Source: Marasmius tenuissimus
Taxonomy: Eukaryota; Basidiomycota; Agaricomycetes; Agaricales; Marasmiaceae
DNA length: 64,000 nucleotides
Assembly (NCBI GenBank): GCA_029532415.1
Contig: JAQOTA010000042.1
Span: 1,178,001 to 1,242,000, forward strand
Direction of reading: 5' to 3'
The translations under genes were made by a program, and so were the position numbers. The notes below the pieces were generated by a model. It was not told where the DNA came from. It did not search any database and was given only the letters and a program-made list of their open reading frames with translations. This document shows positions 10,828 to 20,929 of this stretch, piece by piece. Each line of letters begins with the position of its first letter. Positions within the stretch are counted from its first letter, which is position 1.

Positions 10828-11041
10828 GGCTAGCTAGGCTAGACCTGCATGGTGCCATCGACCTCTTAATTGAGTGATCGATCTATGGCATTGATGTACG
10901 TCCTTCGACGACATCGGATCTCAAGGATCCAATGCTCCTCGTTGAGCATAGCGCCTTTAAGGCTGCTCCCTGTGTTGATTAGACGCATGCTGATGCTGTC
11001 TTTTCTAGATCCAACACCAAACAATCTAACCTCTTACTACC

Positions 11042-14000
11042 ATGTTCGACGTTAAGAAATTCTTCTCCGGTCGCTTCGACGGCACTGGTTTTCGCCAGAC
11101 CTATAACGGCGAAATGGAAGCTGTAACCAAGGCTCAAGGCCTTTATCGTCACCTTACTGGTGCGGCTAAGAAGCCTACGTACCCACTAGGGGAACCCATT
11201 GTTCTGACCATTACGGTCACTCCTTCCCCTGGTGCAGCTGCTCCGCCTGCAGCTGGAAGTGACAGTGACGACGAACCTGATCGTCACCCTCCTACTGAAG
11301 CCCAGATCACGGCGTTCAACACCGCGCTGGAAGCATGGGAGGAAAAAGACCTCCAGCTGATGGGTATCATTCAGTTGACCTCTACGAAGGAAGTCTTTGA
11401 ACCTCTCAAGGACATGGACGCTGCTAAAGCCTGGTCCACCATCATCACCACCTATGGCGAACCAACCTTGTCTGCCATTTATGGCGACTTCGTCAAATTG
11501 GTGTCCTTCCGGCTTACCACTAGCCATCCCCAGGCTGGCATCGCCAAGTTCAAACACTACATTGAACGTCTTGCCGAGGTCGGGGTTGAACTCCCCGAGT
11601 TGATCAAAGCCCTCCTTCTGATTGCAGCTATTCCTCCCGAATGGGACGCCGCTTCCTCCAAATCCCTTCATGATTTTGATAGGGATCCTGAGAGCTCCAG
11701 CGCCCTCACCGTCGCCGACGTTCATGAAGCCATCATGATCGAATACGAGCGCCAGAACCCTCAGCTTGCCAACCGCCTCTCTGCGGTCAAGCGTGCTGGC
11801 AACCGCGAGCCATCTTTTGGTCAGCAGCAGCGTCCACCACAGCAACGTCAACAGCGTGGACAGCAGCAGCGTGGCCAACAGCGTCAACCACAGCAGCAGC
11901 AGCAACGTCCTTCTTCGAACCAGAACAACGGTAAGAAGAAGAAGCAGCAGCAGCGTGGTACCCGCGGTGGTATCAACCAGCATCAGGGTCCCGGCAACGC
12001 CGGCGGTAACAACGGTGGTAACAATCGGTCGCATGGTCACTCCCATCTGGCATCCTATGCATCTGTCGTAGCTTCCCCCGCTCCTATCCGTCCTTATTCC
12101 TCGATCACCGACCGCAGGGAACGTATCGCGTTAAACGCGGTCAACAACTCCTTGCGCGCCGAGATTGCCAGCGCCCCTCCTGTTCGCGCTATGGGATCAC
12201 CGCCCCCAGCTCACTTCACCGGTCACTGGGACAAGTCCTGCGACAGCACTGTCCCTCAGCCAGCTGTCAAGAAGAACCCGGCTGCCATGCAGTCCTTCAC
12301 TGGCTTCAAGCCATCTCAGTCAGTATTTGATGATGTCCGTGGAGCACGTTCCCTTGCTGACAGACTTGGTGCCCCCAAGACGGCGCGGTATCTCAAACCC
12401 TTCGAACAGATCGTCACGTCCGCCACCAATCGTTCGCTCCAGGACCGCATTGAACAACCACGTGCGTCCTCGTCCAAGCGTCTTTTGGAGGATGATGAGG
12501 GATATGAGGGAGCCGGATCTCCTTCTTCTACTTCTTCTAAACGCTCTCGTAGCGCTGATCCTGATGAAGATGTAGAGATGGACTGGGGATCTGACGACGG
12601 TATGGAAGACATGACCTCTCTATTCGGTAATGATGTTGACAACGATATTGCCGAAGCTGCAGGGGTTGAGGACGTCCCGGATGACGTCTCTCTTGGATCG
12701 TTCCACGATGACAGGCAAGTGCCATACCTTGACCTGCTTTCCCAATCTGATGCAACCTTACAGCGATGCTCACAACTAGTTGGTATCAGTAGTTCGCGTC
12801 GTAGTCGTAGTGATCTGGCATCACTTGTATCATATTGCAATGCTATCTCCACCCACTTCGTGGGTTGTACTCAGTGCAAGGGAAAGAAAAGTGTGAACAA
12901 CGCACAGGGTTGGCTCCTTGATTCTGGTGCCTCCTCTCATTTCACGAATGATTTGAATGATTTCGCTGAATATGAATCGCTTGATGGTCCTATCGTAAAT
13001 ACTGCGAATAAGGGCAACCCAATACAGATCAAGGGTAAAGGCACGGTCTTCATTAAGCATAACGTTGAAGGACATGACGGAAAACTTACAGAGCGCGTTT
13101 CGCGTCTCTACCCTGTCTATTACATACCTCAATTGGACATACGTCTACTATCAATGGGAGAGTTCCTTCAAGATGGTCTATCAATTCGTGGAAACGCGAA
13201 GAAGTTAGCCTTCTATTCATCACAGCGACGACAGTCGCTTGTTTCCTACCCTCATATGCCTGGTCAAACCATTTATTGGGTACACTCGCGGAAAGCATCT
13301 GCTGAGGTTTTAATGGCCAAGTCGGTCGTTTATAACGTCGACTACGATATTGAGCACAGACGCTTTGGGCATCCATCGGATAAAGCCCTGAACAAAGCTC
13401 GGAAACATACGCAAGGTTTCCCACTTGACCTTAAGATGCCTACTAAGAAGGCACCTCTGTGTCGTGGTTGTGCTGAAGGCAAGATGCACGAAAAATCGTT
13501 CCCCAACTCTACTACTAGAGCTTCTAAACCGTTTGAACGCATACATTCGGATCTGAAGTCGTACCCGGCTGAATCGTATCACCGGTACAAGTACTACATC
13601 TCTTTTCTCGATGACTGCACGTCCTACGTTTGGACCTCCAAGCTCAAGACGAAAGACGAGGCAGTACCCGCTTTGAGGGACTTCCTTACTATGGTCAAGA
13701 CGCAATTCAATGCTGTTGTCAAGACCTGGATGTCCGATGAAGGGGGAGAGTACAAAGGAGATAAGTTCGATGCAGTACTGAAAGAGTATGGGATCCAAAG
13801 GGATCAAAGCATACCGTACACACCACAACAAAACGGTCGTGCTGAACGATTTAACAGGACTATTCATGAGAAGGCTGAAGCTCTTTGCTTTGAAGCTTGT
13901 ATGCCTCAGTCCTGGTGGGAATTCTGCCATGTGCACGCCGTCCACCTCTACAATCGCACTCCTGTGCAACGTTTGAGCTGGCGAACTCCGTTCGAAATGC

Positions 14001-16450
14001 TTTACGGCGAAGCACCAGATGTTTCACATCTCCGAGTTATGGGTTGTGCAGCCTACGTCTTCATTCCTGAAGATCGTAGGAAGAATAAGCTCGCTCCTCG
14101 TAGTGAGTTAATGACTTTCATTGGCTACCAAGATGGGATGAAAGGCTTCCTATTCATGCGAAGTAATAATTCCGTATTCAAAGGTAGCACTGCACTATTC
14201 GATGAGACCCTATACAATAAGTGTCCTGATGCCAAAACTCGTGGCTTCACACCTGTCGGTAGTGAACCTTTTACTTTGGGTGAAAATCCCAACATTCCTT
14301 CGGAAGATGAAGACTCTGATGACGATTGGGACGATACTCCGTTCCCAGATCTCAGACGTCGCTCCGAACCTTCTAAGAGATCAGAACCTCAGGTTGACGA
14401 ACCTGCAGGTGGCCCTGCGCCAGGGGATTTGCCACTCCCTCAATCTGGTCCTCCGACGCCTCCAGGCGAACCCGCCGTTCCACCGCCTGCACCAGCAGCG
14501 GATGGTCCACGCCGGTCTTTGAGGCAGCGGAAGGGTACAACGCAACCTGGTAACATATTTGGTGAACAGCGGAACCCAAATAGACCCTCAGACATTGTTC
14601 GCGACTTAGAGAATAAGAATACTTGGAGAAACGTCACTGGAGATAAAGAACCTTCACATCCAGTTGATCGTCCTAGCTCTTCGCGATCTAGGAAAGGCAA
14701 GGGTGGTAAAAAGGGGATTCCTGGTCCACTTCCGCCTCCGCCTGCTCCAGAACCCAGTGGAAGCACTGAGTCGCATGAGGAAGAAAGCGTAGTCGAAAGA
14801 CTGACCCAAGAAGGGGGAGTAGGATTCGTGATTTACCTGTTGAACAATGCCGTTCCAGTTCACGATTCGCTTCCAACGTCCGATACTCCTGATTTCTCTA
14901 ACATCAGAGAGTGGACACTCCGCGATATTCTAAAGTTGCCTGTTGAGCAACAGAAGGAATGGAAGACTGCTTGCCACGAAGAACTTGAGGCACTTCGTAA
15001 GCACAAGGTCTTCGAACTCTGTGACTTGCCTAAAGGTCGCAAAGCCATCAGAAATAGATGGGTCTTCGACGTCAAGTCGAATGGTCGCAAGAAAGCGAGG
15101 CTTGTTGCCAAAGGTTTCTCTCAGGTCGAAGGTGTCGACTTTGATGAGATCTTCTCACCAGTTGTTCGTTATGAGACTGTTCGTATGATGCTTGCTCTCG
15201 CAGCTCTCAAGAACTGGTACATCACTTCTGTTGATGTAAAGAACGCCTTCCTTTATGGCGATCTTGTTGAGGAGATTTACATGGAACAACCTGAAGGCTT
15301 CAAAGTCAAGGGCCAAGAACATAAGGTACTACGCCTGTGTCATGCATTGTATGGACTGAAGCAAGCTGCCCTTGAGTGGTGGCGAACCCTCAGCTTGTCC
15401 ATGGAAGTACTAGGTTTCAAACGCCTGACTTCTGATGCTGGACTCTTCATCTGCAAAGATCCGAAGAGTGGTGAAGTTGTGTATGCGATCATATACGTTG
15501 ACGATGCACTCTTCATGGGTCCTAACAAAGCTTTTGTTGACAAGAAGAAAGCCGAGTTCATGGCTCAATGGGAATGTCGCGATATGGGCGATGCTAGCGA
15601 GTTTCTCCGCATGAGCATTCGTCGCGAAGGCAATAAGATCATGATTGACCAAAAGGATTATTTAAAGAAAGTCCTTGAACGTTTTGGGATGCAGAATGCG
15701 AAAGGTGCTCCTACGCCCTTACCTGCTGGCTATGTGCCAACTCCCAATGATGGTCCAGTCAATCCTGCCATTCGCTCCAAATTCCAGTCTGTAATTGGGT
15801 CGCTTCTGTACATCATGCTGGGCACACGTCCTGATATTGCCTATGCAGTTACGAAGCTCTCCCAGTTCTCTTCTAATCCAACGAAGGAACACCTCGATAA
15901 AGCTCTGTATATCTGCCGCTATCTAGCTGGCACATCAGATTATTCACTTGTCTACGATGGTGACTCTGATGGAGGTCTTCTTGCGTTCACAGACTCGGAT
16001 TGGGCTGCTGATCCTATCAAACGCCGTTCGATCACTGGCTACTTCTTCAAGTTAGCAGGCGGCATCTTCTCGTGGCAATCACATGCCCAGAAGACTGTAG
16101 CTCTTTCTTCCACTGAGGCTGAGTATATGGCACTGTCGGATTGCAGTCGTCAAGCTTCCTGGATAAGATCGCTACTCTCTGAACTTGGAATCAACTTAGG
16201 TCCTATTCCAATCTGCGGAGACAATCAAGGCTCAATCTTCATTGCATCTAATCCGGTTCAAGAACGCCGAACCAAGCACATCGATATTCGATATCATTAC
16301 ATTCGATCGTGTGTTGAAGATGGCAAAGTCGAATTGTTCTTCATTGAAGGAGTCTATAATCCAGCAGATATGTTTACGAAGAATCTCGGACATGAGAAGT
16401 TCTTACGGTTCAGAGACCACCTTGGACTTGAATTCTATTCGTCCACTTGA
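11042..16450 (+). CDS. copia-1 gag-pol polyprotein, 1802 aa
   Basis: One uninterrupted frame encodes all functions for making and inserting a cDNA copy. Residues 1-250 are a UBN2/copia-type gag (for example the FVKLVSFRL and PELIKALLL helices). Residues 255-330 are a basic Q/R- then G/N-rich tract that replaces the usual CCHC zinc knuckle. The protease active site is DSGAS near residue 628. The integrase has an H-x3-H / C-x2-C zinc-binding part (about 773-808) and D, D and E catalytic positions in HSDLKS (836), DEGGEY (899) and AERFNRT (933). The reverse transcriptase has YVDD near 1488. RNase H has FTDSDWA (1650), STEAEY (1688) and GDNQGS (1726). The start chosen is the first ATG after the leader. 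All catalytic residues looked for are present. No frameshift separates gag from pol, so the gag excess must come from another mechanism (not visible). Confidence 0.95.
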   Translation: MFDVKKFFSGRFDGTGFRQTYNGEMEAVTKAQGLYRHLTGAAKKPTYPLGEPIVLTITVTPSPGAAAPPAAGSDSDDEPDRHPPTEAQITAFNTALEAWEEKDLQLMGIIQLTSTKEVFEPLKDMDAAKAWSTIITTYGEPTLSAIYGDFVKLVSFRLTTSHPQAGIAKFKHYIERLAEVGVELPELIKALLLIAAIPPEWDAASSKSLHDFDRDPESSSALTVADVHEAIMIEYERQNPQLANRLSAVKRAGNREPSFGQQQRPPQQRQQRGQQQRGQQRQPQQQQQRPSSNQNNGKKKKQQQRGTRGGINQHQGPGNAGGNNGGNNRSHGHSHLASYASVVASPAPIRPYSSITDRRERIALNAVNNSLRAEIASAPPVRAMGSPPPAHFTGHWDKSCDSTVPQPAVKKNPAAMQSFTGFKPSQSVFDDVRGARSLADRLGAPKTARYLKPFEQIVTSATNRSLQDRIEQPRASSSKRLLEDDEGYEGAGSPSSTSSKRSRSADPDEDVEMDWGSDDGMEDMTSLFGNDVDNDIAEAAGVEDVPDDVSLGSFHDDRQVPYLDLLSQSDATLQRCSQLVGISSSRRSRSDLASLVSYCNAISTHFVGCTQCKGKKSVNNAQGWLLDSGASSHFTNDLNDFAEYESLDGPIVNTANKGNPIQIKGKGTVFIKHNVEGHDGKLTERVSRLYPVYYIPQLDIRLLSMGEFLQDGLSIRGNAKKLAFYSSQRRQSLVSYPHMPGQTIYWVHSRKASAEVLMAKSVVYNVDYDIEHRRFGHPSDKALNKARKHTQGFPLDLKMPTKKAPLCRGCAEGKMHEKSFPNSTTRASKPFERIHSDLKSYPAESYHRYKYYISFLDDCTSYVWTSKLKTKDEAVPALRDFLTMVKTQFNAVVKTWMSDEGGEYKGDKFDAVLKEYGIQRDQSIPYTPQQNGRAERFNRTIHEKAEALCFEACMPQSWWEFCHVHAVHLYNRTPVQRLSWRTPFEMLYGEAPDVSHLRVMGCAAYVFIPEDRRKNKLAPRSELMTFIGYQDGMKGFLFMRSNNSVFKGSTALFDETLYNKCPDAKTRGFTPVGSEPFTLGENPNIPSEDEDSDDDWDDTPFPDLRRRSEPSKRSEPQVDEPAGGPAPGDLPLPQSGPPTPPGEPAVPPPAPAADGPRRSLRQRKGTTQPGNIFGEQRNPNRPSDIVRDLENKNTWRNVTGDKEPSHPVDRPSSSRSRKGKGGKKGIPGPLPPPPAPEPSGSTESHEEESVVERLTQEGGVGFVIYLLNNAVPVHDSLPTSDTPDFSNIREWTLRDILKLPVEQQKEWKTACHEELEALRKHKVFELCDLPKGRKAIRNRWVFDVKSNGRKKARLVAKGFSQVEGVDFDEIFSPVVRYETVRMMLALAALKNWYITSVDVKNAFLYGDLVEEIYMEQPEGFKVKGQEHKVLRLCHALYGLKQAALEWWRTLSLSMEVLGFKRLTSDAGLFICKDPKSGEVVYAIIYVDDALFMGPNKAFVDKKKAEFMAQWECRDMGDASEFLRMSIRREGNKIMIDQKDYLKKVLERFGMQNAKGAPTPLPAGYVPTPNDGPVNPAIRSKFQSVIGSLLYIMLGTRPDIAYAVTKLSQFSSNPTKEHLDKALYICRYLAGTSDYSLVYDGDSDGGLLAFTDSDWAADPIKRRSITGYFFKLAGGIFSWQSHAQKTVALSSTEAEYMALSDCSRQASWIRSLLSELGINLGPIPICGDNQGSIFIASNPVQERRTKHIDIRYHYIRSCVEDGKVELFFIEGVYNPADMFTKNLGHEKFLRFRDHLGLEFYSST

Positions 16451-16481
16451 TTCGCTCAGATGCGCTTTTCAGCTGCACTTA

Positions 16482-16492
16482 GCGAGGGGGTG
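16482..16492 (+). promoter_or_regulatory. copia-1 polypurine tract
   Basis: GCGAGGGGGTG immediately precedes the 3' LTR, the position where plus-strand DNA synthesis is primed. Confidence 0.75.
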
Positions 16493-16803
16493 TGTTGAAT
16501 CCGTGGACTATATTTAAATCCCGGTATATCCGAAGTCCCGGTTCATACTTCCCGCCATCATATTATGCGGGACTATTGTTCCATTTATCATTCTTACTTA
16601 TGATCATATGTACAATTCCTATTATCGTCCTTATATGGTATTCACTATAGTCTCTACATGTATATAAGCTCGTAGTTCTCTACTTGAATCGACAGTGTGC
16701 TTGAGCTTCTACGTCTTGCCTCTAACTCTCTAAACTCCTCTCTGGTAAGTAGTAGTATAGCTATGTTGTAGTCCTCTGCGCTAGGCGTCATGCCGGCTCA
16801 TCA
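16493..16803 (+). mobile_element. copia-1 3' LTR
   Basis: 311 bp, the same as 10431-10741, followed by the AGTAC duplication at 16804-16808. The promoter box copy is at 16661-16668. Confidence 0.95.
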
Positions 16804-18404
16804 AGTACTTGCCTCCGAAGTGCTACTAGATGCCTATATTCATTGAGTTACCCAGCCATCCATAGCCAGGTCGAGGTCCTTTCTGTAGGTCGGATAATTC
16901 TGATGTCCTACCATCCATATGGCCGCCCCACTATATCCAATCTTGGTACCTTAGATACCGGGTAATAGTTCAATGGTTAATCCAGAACTCCTACTCGATT
17001 CTTCGGTACACCATTCCTTTCTTTCTTAGTCCCTTGCCTTCCAATGCAATCGAGTGCTGCGTATGGCTACCAGCACCAACCATGCCCTTCGTACAGTCAA
17101 GATCCCCATGTACAAGTACAATGGAGGTACGTCTACGGGGCAATTCCTTTGATCACTTCTCGATCATTGTTTAGCGCCCAGTGCCTGGTTCGGATCCACG
17201 CCTCTGAAGCGCTAATTTCCTAGTTTCCGACGTAAAATTTCCACTTCCGCGGCAAGTCCAGAGGTCAGTATAAGCAAATACTAGGTCGCCCCAGTTCCTT
17301 GCTTACTTTCCCCCCGAGCGTACTATGGCACACTTGCACAATATTGAAGATCACTTCTGCAACTTACTCTATAGTATCTTTTAATTTTCTAAACTCCGAG
17401 GCGGCCTTCTGACTTCCTCTTCAGAGTTGTATAAGCTCTGGTGGTATCCAGAAGACTACTCTAATAAGATCAAGGAGCGCCGCATCATCCTACCCATTCC
17501 ACTCGACGCAGAACGAGAGGCTATCCTCGGAATCATCTTCCAGCAGTTCTTCCTCAGTCGCCACAGATCCATCTACTGGGGCTACGTGATTCGTTATGAC
17601 ATGATCCAGGACGAAATCTATCTCTGCGAGGACACCTTTGACCACTTCATTCCTCACGACGCCAGGTCTGTCATCGACATGGTCGCCGAGTCCATTGCTC
17701 GAGTTGGTTTCCTCGACTTTAAAACCGCCCGTACTCCTGGAGCCGTCAACGCTTGGATCGATGCCGTCACCAGTTGTGCCGAACGCCCAGCGCCCCCGAA
17801 GCTTGACTATACTAAGCTCTCGTTCTTCAAGTACTCCCCTCTCATGGGTCATTGGCTCTCTCGATCCTTTTCTTTCTATAATCCTATTTTCTGCGATCTG
17901 TTCTATACCGATTATCTAGATCATGAAACCTCCATTAATTCTCATTATCCTGAAGACTCCGACGTAGATAATTACTTCGGTTGGGACGAGGTAGCTCTAG
18001 CCAACATGAATGACTAGCATAACCGGTAGTATACTTAGTATACTTGAATCAATCATGCCCCCAAAGTGAGGCCTTGTCCTTATACCAAGCTTCTGAGGCT
18101 CGACTTAGTCTCGCTTTCCGACCATCCATGCTTCCGCGGTGACCTCCTCTGTCTATCCATACTAGTACGGGTCTTCGTTAAGTCTAATTCTGTTATTCTA
18201 ATCCTTAGTACGATGCCTCCGAGCCACTGGAGATATTCCCTTGTTATGACTACAGGTCCTAGTCGTGCCTCCGAAGTGATACTTTCGTCAGTTATACGAC
18301 TCCTACAGTTTTCAGAGATAAGGAGAGACGCCTCCGAGGCGCTATTCTCTCCTTATGCTAGGAACTGAGCCTTTTACTAGCCGCTCGGGACTCGCTCTAG
18401 TACT
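16804..18404 (+). mobile_element. Repeat X, copy 1, right part
   Basis: Continuation of X after the copia-1 insertion, matching the reverse complement of 34063-34970. Homology stops at the CTCTAGTACT block (18404 here, 34063 in the other copy). The part from about 17055 to 17765, which contains most of the X gene, is absent from copy 2. The word GCCTCCGAAGY or close variants recurs near 16811, 17201, 17397, 18092, 18213, 18270 and 18331. Confidence 0.8.
17063..18017 (+). CDS. Unknown three-exon gene carried by repeat X (about 232 aa)
   Basis: A model with exons 17063-17126, 17224-17267 and 17427-18017 gives 699 bases, 232 codons plus TAG, without stops. Exon 1 reads MATSTNHALRTVKIPMYKYN and ends at a GTACGT donor. 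Exon 3 is a 196-codon frame rich in aromatic and acidic residues (SLYKLWWYPEDYSNKIK near its start, HSYPEDSDVDNYFGWDE-like tail). The donor of exon 2 could also be 4 bases upstream, which would break the frame. The final 80 or so codons are preserved in X copy 2 (34440-34690, minus) with mostly conservative changes, suggesting past constraint. No DDE, helicase or other known motif was seen. The function is unknown; it is presumably an X-encoded protein, not a host gene. Confidence 0.5.
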
Positions 18405-18437
18405 CGTATTACCTAGTCATTTCTTATCTGTTTTATG

Positions 18438-18773
18438 CTAAAATCGCACAAAAACAAGGCTCCGAAGCTGCTTTTTAGTAGCAGGCGCTACAGCGTCAAG
18501 CTCCACAAGCATACTACAATTATAGTTGTAGGGAGCGAGTTCCTCTGTACAAGTGTCAATGGCATTGTTGATGGTGTGCCTCATCTGTGTCCGCATGCTA
18601 TCAGTGTTGGCATGCTGGTCCTTGTACATGGCAAGGACCTCAAGCTTGCGACAAGTGCCTTGTAATGCACTCACAATATCATAGGCACGGCTCCTTTGCA
18701 GGGTGCTCTTCTGTGCAGCTAAATTGCTTGTACCATAGGCAAGGCGCTCGTCAGGAGTCATCTCAGAAGGCAA
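18438..18773 (-). pseudogene. Fragment resembling the C-terminal tail of a KDZ-type transposase
   Basis: The 111-codon minus-strand frame starts PSEMTPDERLAYGTSNLAAQ and continues with a helix containing RAYDIVSALQ and the phrase YKDQHAN. This arrangement (LP-S-x-L-x-P-x-x-R, then an A-rich helix, then KDxHxxGQ-like and a long charged helix) is what I recall for the C-terminus of Kyakuja-Dileera-Zisupton (KDZ) transposases and linked proteins of mushrooms. Only this tail is present; the catalytic core would lie upstream (above 18773) and is not seen. It sits 34 bp beyond the end of X. A search against the KDZ family profile would settle it. Confidence 0.45.
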
Positions 18774-19440
18774 CCTGAGTGTAGATCCTTCTACACCATC
18801 GGAAGCTCCTTCTGAGAAGCAGTCAGGGAGTCAAGGGGTGACAATGGCCTGTCGACTGCAGAACTGTTCGAGTATGTGTAACATCTTGTTGCATAGATCT
18901 TCCAGGGTGGAAGTCTCAGCCTGCATGCGATGAGACTTGCTCAATAGAATGGCGATCTTTTCCCTGCAGCGATGCTTGGAGCCTGCTGTGTTGCTGGCCA
19001 GTGATATGTGGAGGACCCAGAACTGGGAACCTGTTTATTCTCCTGAGGAACTAGATCTTGAAGTGACCATTTAGCAACTTTTTCCAGGTGAGTGCAGGAC
19101 AGCTGTTGAATGAGATGCATGTGTGTCTTGAGTTGAGCTGCAGCAACAACCAGCTCTTGCACAATAAGGTAGGCTGTGTACTTTGTTAGCAATACGGTGG
19201 AATTCAATACTGAAAATACTTGCTTAAATTGGTTGTCTTCTTGCAGTTGTGATCATTGTAATACACGATATGAAGGTCATGCTGATGACCCGGGCCCGCC
19301 TGGCAACTGTAGACGAGGTGTGTACTATGACTCCTCATTTTTTACACAACCTGATCTGCACTCCAGGTGATCCTCATGATAAACAGATGGCTGAGCTCAA
19401 AGACTCGGACAATGATGAACCATCCCATTCGATATCTCAA
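18774..19440. other. Intergenic, possibly decayed remains of the KDZ-like gene
   Basis: A minus-strand frame 18941-19207 has a helical segment (THLEKVAKWSLQD) but no motif. No intact gene. Confidence 0.3.
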
Positions 19441-19551
19441 TTCACTTCTCCGTCAACATTCTCCCTTGTCGATACACCTATGAGTTCTGAAGTTGTGCAT
19501 GAAGAAAAGTGTTTGATTCCTGCTCTCCTGGTCAAGGGCTTCGGACTCTAG
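19441..19551 (+). pseudogene. Tail of a repeated unknown gene, copy A
   Basis: In frame from 19441: FTSPSTFSLVDTPMSSEVV, then HEEKCLIPALLVKGFGL, then a TAG where copy B has a tryptophan codon (TGG). The match to 5583-5865 is strong at protein level and at DNA level. It ends 9 bases before repeat Y begins. Confidence 0.5.
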
Positions 19552-19560
19552 ATGAGGAAG

Positions 19561-20088
19561 ATGATACGACAGGGCACGGTTAGTGGCCTCTCAAGTCACT
19601 CTTCAAGCGAGGGTGAGGTTCGAAGGTCAAGGGTCAAGGGTTGAAGGTCAAGTGTCGAAGGTCGAGGGTCAAGGTGGGCTTTTACTGGTGTATTAACCAA
19701 GTTGTTAAGCAAAGGAAAGGTTGTATGTACATTGGGCTTATATACTGGAATCTGTCTAGGTCCGGAGTTGCTCTGAGTCACGCTGAGTTGTGGGCGTGTG
19801 AGTCGTCTATAGTAGGATTGAGTCGTTGTGGGAGTGGCTGCAAATATCGTGTGAGTCATTGTGGCTGTTCGTATATTATGACTCGGGGTGGCATGTGGAA
19901 TTGTCTGCTGGGCACGGTCTGGAGCTGTGGTCTGGATGTGTAGCTCCACTTACTCCGTGGAGTCATCTATTAAGATATTTGAATGAGTGGGAAAGGTGGT
20001 AAGGGAAAGGTGAGTTGGGTAGGAAAGGGCACCTGTATGGGCGCTTGTTGGTGGAAGTAGGGGCAAATCATAACACGGGTTGTATCAT
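19561..20088 (+). mobile_element. Repeat Y, copy 1 (uninterrupted)
   Basis: A 528-bp repeat whose reverse complement recurs at 46831-47855, interrupted there by a solo LTR. Its ends ATGATACGAC and GTTGTATCAT form a 10-bp inverted repeat with one mismatch. Near the left end (about 19612-19676) lies a run of GGTCAAGGG/GGTCGAAGG-like words. There is no coding capacity, so it looks like a small non-autonomous DNA transposon. The target duplication is unclear. Confidence 0.65.
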
Positions 20089-20929
20089 ATCTAGGTAAAT
20101 GGAAGTATGTAGCTATGGAGCCCAAGAACTACTATCATTTCACAATGCCCAGCCAACGTTTCTCAGTCTAGAAGCTGAGATAGCCAAAGTCTTCCTGGGA
20201 AGGGGAGTAGGCCCCTAAACTACCTCCACTAAAGGAGAATAGCCAAAGATTGTTTCAATAGAAGTGGCTTCCTTCACTGATCGGATGCGCTGGACGTTCC
20301 TCGGGCAGCCAACTCAGCAAGACCAACAGTATCCCTGGTAGTATACGTGGGATTTTCCAGTCATCGGTGGAAGGGGAAAGATGATGGAAGGAGGAAAGGG
20401 ATGAGGGTGTGGAAGGTTTTAGAATATGTAGGATAAGATAAGGGAGGTGTATTGTGTAGGATCAAAGTTTTGGGATAGGGGATATGATGTAATATGAAAG
20501 ATCAAAGGTTTGGGGTAGGGGAACATGCAACGGTCAAGAGTAATGGAGAAGTCTTGAGCTAATGTCAGCAATCACCAGATCCAACCTGGTGACGCATTGC
20601 ACTAAGCTTTCAGACAACAAAGAAATGAGGCAAAGAATAGAGAACTCAATACTGGTGAGGAAGAAACCAGCTCAAGACTGGGGAATACATGCAGAGTGTC
20701 TACTTCTTATATACTACTTGGAGGACTGCGGTGTGTGTCTACACTGAGGTACGACATCAAGTATGACATTTTAAAACAGTATCAGGATCAACATGTGTCT
20801 ACAGCATGTGGGTCCCTTCATGGAACTACCATGTGTCTATGTGATAAGATATGAGTCATGTGAGGGAAAAGATATAGATAAGATGAACAGGGATAAGATA
20901 AGAAGAAAAGATAAGATAAAGGGGAAATT
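20089..20929. other. Intergenic purine-rich stretch
   Basis: No gene is supported. Plus-strand AGG-rich sequence lies at 20340-20530. At 20866-20926 there is a cluster of GATAAG words. Confidence 0.45.

Larger units (their letters stand above)
10431..16803 (+). mobile_element. Complete Ty1/copia retrotransposon copia-1, inserted in repeat X
   Basis: A 6373-bp element with two 311-bp LTRs identical by eye, a primer-binding site, a single gag-pol frame, a purine-rich tract before the 3' LTR and a perfect 5-bp duplication. The identity of the LTRs and the intact frame indicate a recent insertion by a potentially active element. The empty site is preserved in the second X copy (around 34970). 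The order of domains (integrase before reverse transcriptase) defines the copia superfamily. Confidence 0.95.

Noticed and set aside
11186..12046. 286-codon minus-strand frame
   Set aside because: It lies opposite the copia-1 gag and mirrors its low-complexity tract (Leu/Thr runs opposite Gln/Arg codons). Shadow frame.
13310..13969. 219-codon minus-strand frame
   Set aside because: Antisense to the copia-1 integrase, no start context or own family. Shadow frame.
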